Shown here piece by piece: positions 1-12,198 of a stretch of DNA of 64,000 nt. The position numbers and the translations under genes were made by a program. The DNA is taken from NCBI GenBank assembly GCA_037447655.1, contig JBBHKE010001201.1, positions 241,299 to 305,298 of the forward strand, in the 5' to 3' direction. Source of the stretch: Zygnema cylindricum. Lineage: Eukaryota > Streptophyta > Zygnematophyceae > Zygnematales > Zygnemataceae. Each line of letters starts with the position of its first letter. The stretch's first letter is position 1. The notes beneath the pieces were generated by a model. The model saw only the letters and a program-made list of their open reading frames with translations. It made no database searches and was not told the DNA's origin.

Positions 1-1214
1 TAGTAAAAAGGGAAGAAATAATTGTGGCTATAAGAGGGGGATATTGTGAAAGTAACGGTATAAAGGGAGGGAAAGAATTGCCGCGAGAGATAATGGGAAG
101 GGTAGAGAGTGACAATGAGATAGAGATGAGACGGGATGCAAAAAAAAAAAAAGATAGTAGGAGAGGGTCGCAGTTAGCGGGCTTTGAGGAAATGATGGCA
201 GAAAAGGAAATAGTTGTAGCTGTTAGGAGGGTGGAGAGGGTGGTTGTGAGAGGGTAGAGAGGAAGAGTGAGAGAAGCTGGTCTTTATAAAGGAATTACGA
301 CAATTACGGTCAAAATGGATGGGAAAGTGTTGTTTGAAAGGGGAGGTGGGCGAACAATGAAAGATGTAGTGGCCAAAAAAAGGTTGAAAGTTCGTCTCTG
401 CCTCTCTTCTCCTCTCACCTCTACATAAAAAGTCTCTAATCTTTTCTTTTGGCCTTTTTTTAATCAAGGCGGAATGCGAAGGGACTGGAGTGAGTAATTG
501 TAGGAAAAAGAAAAGAAGGGAAGGAAAGGAAAGGAAGGGGAGGAGAAAAGAGATGAGAGGAGCGGGAGAAAGAGGGGAGAAGAGAGGAGGGGAGAGAAGC
601 GGAGTGGAAAAGTGAGGGAAGTGAGTGGAGAGGATGGAAAGGATGGAAGAAGAGGGAAGGGGTGTGGAAGGAAGTGGACGCCAATGGGTTTTGAAAGTGG
701 GGATAAATTGAGGGAGGAAGAGAACAGGGGCATGGGGGGAAAAGAGAAATAAAGGAAAAGCAAAAGAGGGGTGGGGACAGGATGCCTAATGAAGAGGGTA
801 GAACTTTGAATGTCTCTAAAACAAAAAGAGAGAAGAAAGTAAAGATAAACTTCAAGAAAAAAAAATCAATAGAGCTCCACGTTGAGCGCAAAGGTTTCAA
901 CAATATATTGAACATCTAGTTTTTTTTTTTAAATTCTTTTTAACAACTGAAGCAAAATTAGAGTTGAGAAATTGAAGGGTCACCCCCTTTTCAATTCCTC
1001 TCACAATTCCAACTTTACTACCTATTTAATTGTTCTTTCTAAATCTTTTACATCTGTTTTTATTTGTTTTTTGTTTAAGTTTTTATTTTTCCTTTGTCAT
1101 TCGTATTTTTTAGGGTCTTCAAAATGACGAAGTTGTGCAAATGAAATATAATCGTTTCAAGATAAGAAAAGGGATGATTTTGTCACGTTCAAAAAAGGAA
1201 AAATCAAAACGGAA
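1..1214. other. Non-genic stretch with purine-rich tract
   Basis: I see no supported gene. About 484-760 is almost pure A/G on the plus strand. It opens long Ser/Pro/Phe-rich frames on the minus strand, which I read as composition artefacts. From about 900 the sequence is ordinary AT-rich DNA. Confidence 0.6.
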
Positions 1215-2805
1215 TTTTCCCAAATTCCTTTATTCACTAAAATTCCGTAAACACTCGTTTTCTCTATGCAAAAAAATGAGGACCAAAAATATCCCCCTCT
1301 CCTTCCCCTTTTGCCCACCGTCAAAAAGTTGTTAAAAATAAGAGTGTAAACAAAAAACAAAGAAATGTTTTCTTTCTTTCACGTGCTACATTCAAAATAA
1401 GGCGTGTGACACTCAGAGCTAAATAAAAATTCTAACTCCTCCATTTCCATTGACGATTTTTTTGAACAGTTTGTTTCAGAACAACTATTTCACTGGGCAC
1501 CTTGTAGTAGGTGTCTTCAGGCCTGACTGTTACGGGTTTTCCGAAAATTGTTTGTCTGCCTCGAGCATCCCATCTCGATGCGGATCCAACAACCAGCGAA
1601 GTACGAGCGATTGCGAAGCATTCTGCAATGCCACGCAGGTTGGAGGGCCATGTGGGGGAAACGGCATTTGCTCTAATAGCACTGATGGGACGAGACGGAA
1701 ATGCGCTTGCAACCAAGGCTACACCGATGGAGCAAGCAAATACACTTGCAAATGTACGATTTCTCGTAGCTATTTTGCTTATATAAATAGATTCCCTTTT
1801 CACAGCAATATAAATATGCACATTTTCCGTTGTTGTGGTCTCATGCCTCTCACACTCTCAGATTTGTAATGATATATCCATGGTTTTCAAATCGAATATT
1901 ATATATTTTGTTCTTATATTTAGGAATTCTCATTAAATTGCGCAATGTTTTTCACTATTTATGGAAACCGATGCAAGCTGTAAAAAAATACCTATAATTG
2001 ATTTATTTCTGAGGAACAGTGTTCACCCAAAAAACAAGGGATCTAAGGCTTTGAAAAATATGGTTTTTCCATTATTAAAGATTTGTTTTGTTTTCCAGTA
2101 CTAAATCAACCACCTCCACTAAGTTCACCACGTTTTGGACCACCTCCATTGCTACCAACCCGCCCACCTCCTTCACCTCCCCCTTCACCACCGCTTAGAT
2201 CACCTCCCCCTCCATCTCCACCTCATTCACCCCCCCGTTTACCTCCTTCAAAATCTCCTTTCCCACCTCCTTCACCCCTTCGTTCACCTCCTCCAGCACG
2301 TGCACTTAACCCAACGCCTCCAATTCCTCCACCCGTATAAAGGTGAAGCTCAAACAACTATGGAATGTTTTGTATCATAACCCTTGTTAATCGTCTTACA
2401 CTATATTTGCATGAAGCCACCAACTTTGGGAAGTAAAAATAAAAATAGTTTTCTTCCAAAAATACTTCATAAACATAACTAGGTACAGCCCAATCATTTG
2501 TTTCCAAAATGTTGCACTTCAAAGTTGAGATCGTTTTTTGACCAATAGTTTTGAGAATTTCACAAAATTTTCCACAAATAAAAAATGACGGTTTGGAGAA
2601 TCTGAATTAAAATTATTAAATTTGCTTTTTTCTCAAATTTGATTTCATCTTTTATGATATTGTGATGCATCATATATAGGACAGAGAAATGAAAATAGTT
2701 AATTTTTTAAAGTAGCACGAATACATTTGTGCAATGATTTTATACAAATTTATTTTAATTTTCGTCATCCTCAAACTTCAAACGTGTGATCATCATGTTA
2801 TGTAT
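1215..2805 (+). repeat. Tandem segmental duplication, copy 1
   Basis: This block matches 5011-6607 from the upstream flank (shared sequence around TAAACACTC and GCGTGTGACA), through two exons and their intron, into about 450 bp of 3' flank ending near CCTCAAACTTCAA. The homology stops abruptly after about 2805 and 6607. The copies are about 3.8 kb apart in the same orientation. Upstream LRR exons are not part of the duplicated block within this window. Confidence 0.85.
1470..2340 (+). CDS. LRR / EGF-like / proline-rich protein, 3' terminal exons (copy 1)
   Basis: There are two exons: 1470-1753 and 2099-2340 (stop TAA). The first begins after a GAACAG acceptor in phase 2, the same phase as the 72-bp LRR exons at 26291. 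It reads LFQNNYFTG, the start of a plant LRR. A cysteine-rich stretch follows (CYGFSENCLS, DCEAFCNA), then an EGF-like module with CGGNGICS, KCACNQGY and YTCK. The donor is T|GTACGA and the acceptor TTTTCCAG; the join keeps the frame into about 80 residues dominated by Pro-Pro-Pro-Ser blocks, a cell-wall extensin-like tail. I infer an extracellular or wall-associated LRR protein. No transmembrane or kinase segment is visible here. Upstream LRR exons should lie before the window. The product family is inferred from motifs, not from a named homologue. Confidence 0.7.
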
Positions 2806-5010
2806 CTCATACATGCAAGAGAAGTAACAAGGAATTTGTATAGTTTAATAAGATACACTGTGTAACGATTTTACAAATTTGATAAATAACCATCACCATA
2901 AGTTTTAATAGTTTTAAAACCACTTTAAAAATCACAACCACAATGTTTGTATTACAACATAGTTATTTTCTCATTTATTTTAAATTTAAAAAGTGAAATT
3001 GATGTTATGGTGAAGAAACAATTTTTTTTATCTTGACGTAACCTTGTCTGTTTATCAATTAACAATATCAACCGCAGATATATAAAGATTTCATGTAGTC
3101 AATTATAACTATGGTTATGCGAAAAGATCCCATCATATTGAGTGGATGACATGACTTCCTCATTTTGCCCAGACAGAAATCAAGCCTCCTCCATTTACCT
3201 TGCTATTTAGGTAGCTAGCGGACAATTCTAAACTTGTTGTTTTACTCAAAAAAAAAAGCAACAATCACTTAATTTTATTTTGCTAGTAAATTTGTTGTCA
3301 CATTTGTTGAGCAAGTTTAGCTCAGGCTTTTTTTAGGCCATAAAAACACCTTATTATGAATGCCCCATATTAACCTTTGATAACGTTAGCAAAACTCTTA
3401 CGTTTGGGAAAGCAGGGAAATCGCCTAATGTTTCATCTTCAATCAAGTCTTTGAAAGTGAACGACTATGATTAGCTCAAGGCTTAAACCATGTTTGAGTT
3501 CAAAATCGGAAAGAGGACAGTAGTGGATACAAAGATGTGGCAATACAAACATCTTACAAGATTGAGTCGTTCCCAACAAGTGGGCTGTAAAGGAAATTTC
3601 TTATAACTCAAATAACAACATAAGAATTCTTGGTTATGTCATAAATTAGAGAAAACATAATCATATCAGGGACACAATGACTGCTGGAGATTGCACTTAA
3701 AATTACATTAGTTGGCAAAATGGAAATGTTCAAAAGTATGGAACGTGGTTTGGTAAAAGGAGTATGATGAAATAACTCTAATTTTAATATTTGATAATAT
3801 GAAGCCTTTGAGATTTTGTCTCCTTGAAACCGTTTTCATGCCAAACATTTTTTGCAATTCATGATGCCATCTCTCTATGTTGCCACTACATCTTAAATAA
3901 AATCCAAGAACTATTTTCGAAATGGTTATTATTTAATAAGTTGTCACAGTAAATAACTAATGAAAACGGCAAGAATATTCTAGTGTTCTTTAATGAAATT
4001 CAATACATTTTTTTGTCACTGTAAACGCCTAACGAAGAATCATTCGTAACTAGGTTGTTGAAAAGAAACTCCAATAGCTCACGAGACAAAAATGTTTCTT
4101 GAGAATGCCACAAATCATAGAGACTTTTACCGTATCAATAACCCTAAGAAAAGCTGCCTTTCTTATCATGAGTTACACGTTTCCTGTTTTCTCATGTTAG
4201 TATTCACGTATCTAATATTATTAAAATAAGCTCCAATTATTTTACATAATTTTATTTTTTTTGCACGCCTTAAATCCGTAAGCTTCAACCAAAGTCGGTC
4301 AAAACATCAGATCGGATCCGCTCAAACTTTTTTTCACGCTTTCCGGATCAAATTTTCGCTGCAGGCAGATGGAAGGCCGGGCGGCGCATCCCGTGCGTCA
4401 AAATGAGAAAGGAAGGAGGAGGAGGAAGAAGGTGGGAGAAGAGTGAAAATGAAGCGGAGATAGGGAGGAGGAAAGAGAGAGCGCGACACACACACAGAAA
4501 GGAATAGTAGATTTTGTATGGGGGTCGAGTGTCTGCCGATATCCCTGCAGTAACTTTTTACTTTGTATAACGGTGCTCTCCTCATTCGAGGAGTCATCCC
4601 AAAAATTAACATCTTTCATCAAATGTTGTGACATCTTTCTCGTGTCTTTTTTATGACTTCAAGCATTCACCTCTAACAGCCTGGTGTGTGTTAGGTAATT
4701 GATTCATCGAAATTACCCTGATATGTAGAGGTGTTGTATGGATCAAAAAATTGAAGGCTATGACATGTCGGTTAGTTCTGGTTGGAGTGATATTCCATAT
4801 TTCTTACCTTTTGGGTTCTTGAATCCTTACATCTACATGTATGACCAATCCACAACCACTTCGCTTATAATCCCATGGTTTTCATTTTTCTTTTACCTTA
4901 TAATATTTATACTTTCACCGTCTTATTCCCAATGTACATTTTGTTTCAAAACCAAAGTTGCGTGTTCCTATCTTCTTAAGCGCGTGTGAACAAAACAAGC
5001 CCATACCCAA
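2806..5010. other. AT-rich spacer between the duplicated LRR-gene ends
   Basis: I recognise no gene, RNA or complete mobile element. A short purine-rich tract lies near 4400-4500. Small frames here are short and look random. Confidence 0.5.
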
Positions 5011-6607
5011 ATGTCATTTACTAAAATTTTGTAAACACTCTTTTTTTTGTAAGAGAATAGACGAGGACCAAATAGATCCCCCTTTCATTCCCCTACTGTC
5101 ACAGTCCAACATTAATTAAATATAAGGGTGTAAACAAAGAACGAAAATATATTTTCTTCCTTTCACATTCTGCATTCATATTAAAGCGTGTGACAATCAA
5201 AACATAATCAAAAGTCTCACTCCATTTCCTTTGACGAATTTTGTGAACAGTTCTTTTTTCAACAACTATTTCACTGGGCCTCTTGTTCTAGCCAACGAAC
5301 TATCTGACTGTTGGGGGTTTCTCGGAAATTGTCTGTCTGCCTCGAGCATCCCATCTCAAAGAGGCCCTAACAACCAGCGAAGCAAAAGCGATTGCAAAGC
5401 ATTCTGCAATGCCACGCAGGTTGGAGGGCCTTGCGGGTGAAACGACATTTGCTCCAACAGCACAGGTGGGACAGCACGAAAATGCGCGTGCAACCAAGGC
5501 TACACCGATGCAGCAAGCAAATACATTTGCAAATGTACAATTTCTTGTGCTAATTTGCCTACGTAAAATTAAATTGCCTTTTCGAAGCAATAGAAATGCA
5601 CACAATTGTTGGTGTTGTGGTCTCATGCCTCTGTGGTCTCATGCCTCTCTCAAATTCAGTTTTGTAGTGATGTATCCATGAAACTTTGAATCAAATATTG
5701 TTTGTTGTGTTCAAATATTTAAGAATTCTCATTAGATTGCACAAATGTTTACACTATTTCTGGAAAGCTTTTAGATTTACGGAAACCGATGGAAGCTCTA
5801 ACATAAAACCTAAAATTCATTTATTTTTGGGCAACAGTGCTTACCCAAAAAAAAGAGATCTAAGGCTTTAACAAATATGGCTTTTCCAACATTTAAGATT
5901 TGTTTTTTTTTCCAGTACTACCGCAACCACCTCCACTAAGTTCACCACGTTTTGGACCACCTCCATTGTTACCAACCCGCTCACCTCTTTCACCTCCTCC
6001 TTCACCACCGCTTAGATCACCTCCCCCTCCCCTTCCCACTCTTTCACCCCCGCGTTTACCTCCTTCAAAATCCCCTCTCCCACCTCCTTCACCCTTTCGT
6101 TCACATCTTCCACCAAGTGTACTCAACCCAATGCCTCCAATTCCTCCAACCTTATAATGGTGAAGCTCAAACAACAATGAAATATTTTATAGTACAACCT
6201 TTCTTAATCATCTTACACTTTAAATGCATGTTGCCACCAAATTCGGAAAAAAAAAAAACATTTTTACTCCAAAATCACTTTGTTAAAATAACCGAGTACA
6301 CCCTAATTGTCTGTTTTCAAAATGTTGTAATCAAAAGTTGAGCTAATTTTTTGCCTAATAGTTCTAAGAATTTAACAAAATTTTCCACATCTAAAAAATT
6401 GATGGCTTGGAGAATCTGAATGAAAATTTTTAAATTTGTTGCTTTTGCAAGTTTGCTTTCACCTTTTATAATAATGTGATGTATTTTATACAAAACGGAG
6501 AAATGAATAGAATCAATTTCTTAAAGTAGCAAAGATACATGTGTGCAATTATTTTATACAATACTATTTCAATTGTCGTCATCCTCAAACTTCAATCGTG
6601 TTATCAT
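5011..6607 (+). repeat. Tandem segmental duplication, copy 2
   Basis: Second copy of the 1215-2805 block. Exon lengths are identical to copy 1 (284 and 242 bp) while the intron differs (381 versus 345 bp). That pattern suggests coding constraint for some time after duplication. Homology ends near 6607, where an unrelated GCGT-rich repeat starts. Confidence 0.85.
5251..6157 (+). pseudogene. LRR / EGF-like / proline-rich protein end (copy 2, one nonsense codon)
   Basis: The exons are 5251-5534 and 5916-6157, with the same acceptors, donor (T|GTACAA) and phases as copy 1. Both exon lengths equal copy 1. A TGA at 5438-5440 replaces the Gly codon of the CGGxGIC motif at the head of the EGF-like module, so the reading frame stops before that module and the proline-rich tail. 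Downstream the frame stays open: cysteines of the module (DICSN-like, KCACNQGY, YICK) and the Pro-rich exon persist. This is either a recent pseudogene, a truncated LRR protein, or a sequencing error at one base. Confidence 0.75.
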
Positions 6608-6609
6608 AT

Positions 6610-7060
6610 CGAAGCGTCGCCAATATTCCCAAGAATAGCGATTCGTCGCCAAACGATACTTGGCAACTATACTCCAAAATCGCGTGTGTCTGCACGAAAT
6701 GAAATATACCGCACAAAATACTCCGAAAAACGCGATGCTTCGCCCAAACGATATTCGCGTCCATACTTCGAAATAATCTACCTACGCACAAAACATAAAA
6801 AGTCGCACAAAATTAGTACCAATTCAATTAGACAAGTGCGTGAATCGCGCACACGCCCAAACTAAGTGACCAAACAATATATCACCAAGCAAAATAAGCG
6901 TGCGTGCACAAAATTATGCGTGCATGCAAAAACCGTGCGCGCCAGTCGTAAATCGCGCGTGCATGCCAAAAATCACGCGTGCATCCATAATATTGGGCGT
7001 GCGTGGATGATATCGTGCATGCGAGCAATTGATATGATGAGGCATGGCAGCTGTTGAACG
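6610..7060. repeat. Degenerate short tandem repeats (GCGTGCATGC-type)
   Basis: About 6900-7030 contains a run of imperfect 25-35 bp units carrying GCGTGCATGCAAAAA-like cores. Just upstream (6610-6800) are CGTCGCCAA / ACGATA / CGCGT motifs. There is no coding sign. The block starts exactly where the duplicated LRR-gene segment ends, so it may be the edge of an inserted repeat. Confidence 0.5.
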
Positions 7061-9160
7061 TGAGAGACACGCAAGAGCGAACATGCATCACAACCAGCAA
7101 AGTCATACCGACAAACATGTATATAAATGAAAAATGAATGAGAAGCAAAAATTGTATATACATCAAGAAAAAGAATAAAGGTGAAAATGACCAAAGGAGA
7201 AAAAGGTGAAAATACTCCCCTAAAGTGAATTGACCCCTATAATTCTCCCCCAAGCTTCTTAGCTGGTAGAGGAGCCAGCCAACACAACCGGGAGCCTAGA
7301 CCAACCATGGCGGTAGCAATGGTCAGCCGGTTTGAAAGACAACAGTGGAGCAACGCACTCCATGTGGAACCCGTGATCACCACTTATACATGTATATGCC
7401 CATTGCAAACTTAAAATCTCGTTAGTATCGTTATCCACCACATGGAGAATGGGTGGAGAGACCTTAGTGTCGACAATATGCAAGATATGACTCGATTTGA
7501 GAAAAACACCAAGCTCACTAATTTTTTATGGCAATGATGGGTTGTTTGATAGGATTTTTTTTGCAAAAAGAGAGTCGCAAATATCTTCCCTAAGGTCGAA
7601 ATTGGAAAATGTAGGGAGAGCCAAAGCTAAATCTGCTATAGTGGGCAACGGTATGCGGGCAGAGATAAGAATAAGGCAGATTTTGCGTTCTAGAAAGTTA
7701 GGAGACGGTAGGAGAAGGTTTGATCAAGCATATCTACTCCAACACCGATTTGGAAGATAACATCCTATTCCACTAAGAGTTCGTAATCATTGGATTTTAT
7801 GACCAATGCTTTGAGACAGATTTCCACGGCTCACTATTAGTTCCGTTTTGGAATCAAAAGTTGAGCGTGTCCTTGGTGATTCCAGAATTGAGTAGCCTTG
7901 GCTTAGAGTTTGTCTACAGTAAGACCAAGCTTGAGAGCAAATCAAGATCCGAAGATCACGGGTTTGGTTACGGTGTCCATGAGAGGGAAAGAAAGAGCAA
8001 CACCATTAATGGGAAAAGACTTTTGGGAGTTTTCCAGAATACTGATATGAGGGTCGAGGTTACGGCGCTCATCCGCGGTAACCGGTTGAATATCCAAAAC
8101 ACTACGGTTCAGCTACAACGCCCTCAAGGTGGGGGCTGCAGCGACTTTGTTAACTAGAGGAGAGGCTTTAAGAACCTCATTAACAAGAGGAGAGGCTTTA
8201 ACCTCATCCATCATAGCTGAAAAGATGCTTAGCCGTTCTTTGACTTCATGCATATCATGTTGGTTTTAAAGCTTTTTCCTCAGTAGATAGAGATGTGAGG
8301 GGAGGTTTATCACTTTAAATATTTTTGGGTCAGCCTTGTTGTAATACTTACCTGAAATAGTGTGACAGTGAAACAATGGCTTCAGAGTGTATAGTACGGT
8401 CACATAGACATGCATTTGCATTTGAAGATATTACAGATGTTACGGAAAGGCTTTGAACACATGTCGCACATTGAACGAGTGTTTTTCAAAAAATTGGACT
8501 CATGGAAAGCAAACCGAACATCAAGGAAATCAATTATACGGGACAAGTACGAGGCGCACATTTCAACCATACGGACAGTCAAAATTAAAGTGGGGACCAC
8601 ATTTGACGAGTTTCCTTGTAAGAACTCCAGATATTTTTACAAATATTACCAAAGTTGGTTAGACTTATTCGAGTGTTGCTAACTAAGCAACAACATTATG
8701 TGTACGACGCCAAATTGAGAATACTTGAAGAAACAAGATTTTGTTGTGTAGCGCATTAGAACATAGTGTTTAACTATTTCGCTTTAGGCTAGTTGAAAAT
8801 AGGTTTTTGGAAGTACTTCAAGTACTCTCTCGTACTATAGAACAGTACCACAGTTCTAGGTACAAACACCTTATTGGTCGGTGAGGACTAGATAATCACT
8901 CAGTGTATAAAGTTTATGACTTAGAAATATTATGGTATCCAGTTTTGGGATTATGAGAATTTAAAGGTAGTTTTAGGGAAACTTGTAGATCTCATATCTT
9001 ATGGTCTACTAGTTCATTTATGGTGTAATTTTGGGAATTAACAGTATGTATGCTGGTTATCTTGTATAATGAAAGTGGGGACAATTGGATGTGAGAGTCA
9101 AGTTTTGTAGTGTGCCAAAGATTTGTGTTTGAGAGGAGTTCTTGTCAAGCTTCTGTCTAG
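7061..9160. other. Unassigned stretch, no recognised gene
   Basis: Several moderate frames exist on both strands (for example minus 7259-7483, plus 7497-7760 and 7861-8157). None shows a motif I recognise. A short direct repeat (GAGGAGAGGCTTTAA twice) lies near 8155-8200. The later part, about 8400-9160, could be the 5' LTR of the copia relic that follows, but I cannot define its ends. Confidence 0.35.
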
Positions 9161-10160
9161 TCATGTCTACTTCTACTACTAGTGTTGCAGCTCCACCTAC
9201 ACCAGTTATCATATACCAACGCGTTATGGGCCTTTCTCCAATATTTCTTTTATTTAATTAATAAAAATATGCTAACTTGGCAGACATGGTTGAGTCATAC
9301 TTTGATAATGCAGATTTACTAGAGATTTTGGATGGATCACTTGATGAAACTGATACAACATAGGCGAAGAAGAATTTGAAATCTCAAAACACTCTCAAAC
9401 TGTGTCGCTCGGCGAACTTAGTTATGTCACGAATCAAAATGAAGGAGACGATTGACATCTACAAATCAGTAAAAGCGTCTTATTAGCAAGAAAAATCTTG
9501 GACTACAAATACTCGGGGGAACAATGGCCGAATATACAATCTACTTTCGAGCTCTTATCGATGCTCATGCTTTTGCTAGTGGAGCCTTTCCTAAGTTTTA
9601 GTAATCTACCTTTATCATTAGAAATCTTCGAAGTAGCATGAAAGATGCATCTTTGGAATTGACAAAACATGATAAAGCTAGGTGGAACCTTTAGTTAGTT
9701 ATCAATATTATTTTAGAGGAAGAGTTTACGTCAAATGTTCTTAATGGAGAAAGGTAAGTAGAGAATTTTGACACAAATTTTGACAAGAGAGGTTAGTTTA
9801 ACCAGCAAAGAAATCAGTTTAATCAGCATAGGAATTAGTTTAACTCAAGTTTGGGTTAGTTAAAACAGTTTAATCAAGGGCGAAATAGACATTCTTTTAC
9901 TGCTTGTTTTTGTTGTTTAGAGAGAAGTCATGGATAAAGGTACTGTCCTAAACTCAAAAAGGCAAATTAAACAAAAAGGCAAACGAAACTGGTTTAGACA
10001 AACCAGGTTGGCAACAAAGAAATTTTAAATAAAGTTTTTTTGGTCCTCTGTTACAAAATAACTCATTGTTTTCATCTGTAACTCAGAAAGATGAGTCATT
10101 AACCTTTAATGAGCACAATGATTCGGAGTTATTTGCAATGGCAGCAGCTATGAAGGGCTG
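9161..10160 (+). pseudogene. Decayed copia-type gag
   Basis: From an ATG at 9161 the frame passes GTTATGGGCC (9223-9232), the same core as the initiator-Met primer site of the other elements here. It continues with ADMVESYFDNADLLEILDGS, typical of copia gag N-termini. Many stop codons and shifts follow. A CCHC zinc knuckle survives around 9896-9945 (C-x2-C-x4-H-x4-C, with a stop inside). No protease, integrase or RT is visible downstream, where unrelated repeats begin near 10250. Gag binds element RNA and forms the particle; this copy cannot encode it. The PBS reading is weaker here than in the other elements. Confidence 0.55.
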
Positions 10161-10335
10161 AAAGGACGCCGGATGAATCATGGACACTAAGACATCAGCC
10201 CATATGTGTTAGAACAAAGGACTTTTCAACAATCTGAAAACAACACCTGCAAAGAATATCTCCTTCATCAAGAAGTATTAATTTTCTCTTTTTTTTTTAA
10301 CCTTTTATCTCTACCTTTTCCCGCGCCTCACTTCC

Positions 10336-11365
10336 CTAACCCTTTTTTACTGTCGCCTCTGTATCCCCTCTGTCTACACCCATTACCGTCTTTCCACCCT
10401 CTTCTTGTAATGGAACTTTTTCTCCCATAATCATCTCACTTTCTACCGCCTCCCCCCTCATCACATTTACCGATTTTCCTCTTTCCTCCCTTCCTTCCAC
10501 CGGTAAAATCCCCTCCCTAGCTACCTCATCCAAATTTGACTCTTCCCTTCCTCCCCCAACCGGTGTCAATCCTTCTATCTCTACCTCTTCTCTCACCTCC
10601 CTTTCACGCTCCCTTCCCTCCAGCGGCACCGTTCCCTCCTCCACCCTTCCCTCCTCCAGTAAAATTCCCTCCTTTACTCCCTCATCCAAATTTGACTCTT
10701 CCCTTCCTCCCCCAACTGGTGTCAATCCTTCCATCTCTACCTCTTCTCTCACCTCCCTTTCACGCTCCCACCCCTCCGGCCGCACCCTTCCCTCCTCCAG
10801 TAAAATTCCCTCCTTTACTCCCTCATCCAAATTTGACTCTTCCCTTCCTCCCCGAACCGGTATCAATCCTTCCATCTCTAACCTCTTCTCTCACCTCCCT
10901 TTCACGCTCCCTCCCCTCCGGCGGCACCCAACCCTCTTCCGGTTGAATTCCCTCCTTTACTCCCTCATCCAAATTTGACTCTTCCCTTCCTCCCCCAACC
11001 GGTGTCAATCTTTCCATCTCTACCTCTTCTCTCACCTCCCTTTCACGCTCCCTCCCCTCCGGCGGCACCCAACCGATTTGTAGCGAAGTGGCCGCCTCCT
11101 TTTCTCTCGCTAATTCCTCCGCTGTACCCCTTTCTCCTATCACGGTTTCCGTGACATCTCTTTCCCTCTCTACCCCCCTCGGTATTTGCCTTTCCCTCGT
11201 GGGTCTTTCTCTTCCCACTCCATCCTTTCGTACCTCTTCCCTTTGCACTATTGGCCGACGTCGTAGACTACGCCGAGGTAATGGAGGGTAGCGACGACGA
11301 TACGGCAAGACGGTACGCTGTCGCCTATACGATTGGCTGTTGCCCTCCATGTAAATTAGCCACAC
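10336..11365 (-). CDS. Repetitive Arg/Glu-rich hypothetical protein, frameshifted
   Basis: Two overlapping minus-strand frames (10823-11365, starting MWLIYMEG, and 10336-10875) together cover a tandem-repeat protein. Each unit reads roughly PEGREREREVREEVEMEG, LTPVGGGREESNLDEGVKEG, then ILLEEGRV. Units are 141-156 bp. Most spacings are multiples of three, but the one between 10828 and 10970 is 142 bp, which shifts the frame and splits the ORF. The N-terminal part is basic (YRRRYPPLPRRSLRRRP). I do not recognise the family. The opposite strand is also open and Pro/Phe-rich, so the coding strand is uncertain and it may be only a minisatellite. Confidence 0.35.
10531..11090. repeat. Minisatellite, ~142-156 bp units
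   Basis: The marker CAAATTTGACTCTTCCCTTC starts at 10531, 10687, 10828 and 10970, giving spacings of 156, 141 and 142 bp. The units are pyrimidine-rich on the plus strand and highly similar, which indicates recent amplification. Confidence 0.85.
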
Positions 11366-11449
11366 ATGACAAAAAAATGAAGAAAAAGAGGCGGCTACAC
11401 AAAAGATGAGAGAATATAGGAGTTTGTCTTAAAAAGGACAGGTCATACG

Positions 11450-12045
11450 TAAAAAAAACGCATGAGGTTTTTACGCATTATATGCGTTCGAAATATACTT
11501 ACAGATTTAGTTGTTCGCGACGGCACGAAGTCGTCGCTACCCCAATCAATTTGATCAATCCAACAGTGTGACGACGAAAAAAAATTAAGAGTTGTCGTGG
11601 TTCACTGTTTAGAAGATTCCAAGATTGGCATAGACGTGCAAATTACACTCATAGACCGCGTGGTCCGCGACAAAGGAAAGTCGTCGTGTCCCTAATTTTT
11701 TTGGATAATCCAACATGGCGACGACGAAAGTGAATCAAAAAATATCGCGCTTTAATGATTCCGCGATTCCAACAATGGGACAAAGACAAAGCCTCGTCGC
11801 CCATACAAAGGTTCATACTTATTGTACTAACTAAAAACTAATAATTAAAATATGCTCGGTATTGTAGTTTGTCATTTTTATCGTTGTCGCGACGATGTAT
11901 TGTCGTCGCCAGTTTTATTTCTTCATCCACGCGTCTGCGCTTCAATGTGGCTGTCTGCTAACAATATTAGTATATTAGAACCACAAGCGACGAGACGTTG
12001 TCGTCGGTGTTTCACGACGGTGCAGGAGGATCCAACATAACAACA
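11450..12045. repeat. Degenerate repeats rich in GTCGTCG / CGACGACG
   Basis: Imperfect modules of about 150-170 bp (near 11510, 11665 and 11880) combine TCGCGACG, a GTCGTCG run and TCCAACA-GCGACGACGAAA. No open frame is convincing. Probably a decayed element or satellite-like repeat. Confidence 0.45.
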
Positions 12046-12198
12046 TTTAGAAAATGTGGTGGGGGCGTGGAAAAAAAAATATAAATTATAACGAACACAT
12101 AAAGGTAGATTAACAAAATGCCACAATATAAGCGAATTCTATATTGAGAAACACAATGTATGCAGCCATAAAAAGTCATATAAGGTAAGAAAAAAAAG

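Noticed and set aside
464-915. Long minus-strand Ser/Pro/Phe-rich frames
   Set aside because: They lie in an almost pure purine tract on the other strand; low complexity explains the open frames.
5251-5262. Loss of the splice acceptor in LRR copy 2
   Set aside because: I first took TTTCAG (1474-1479) as the acceptor; phase and LRR register show the true one is GAACAG, present in both copies.
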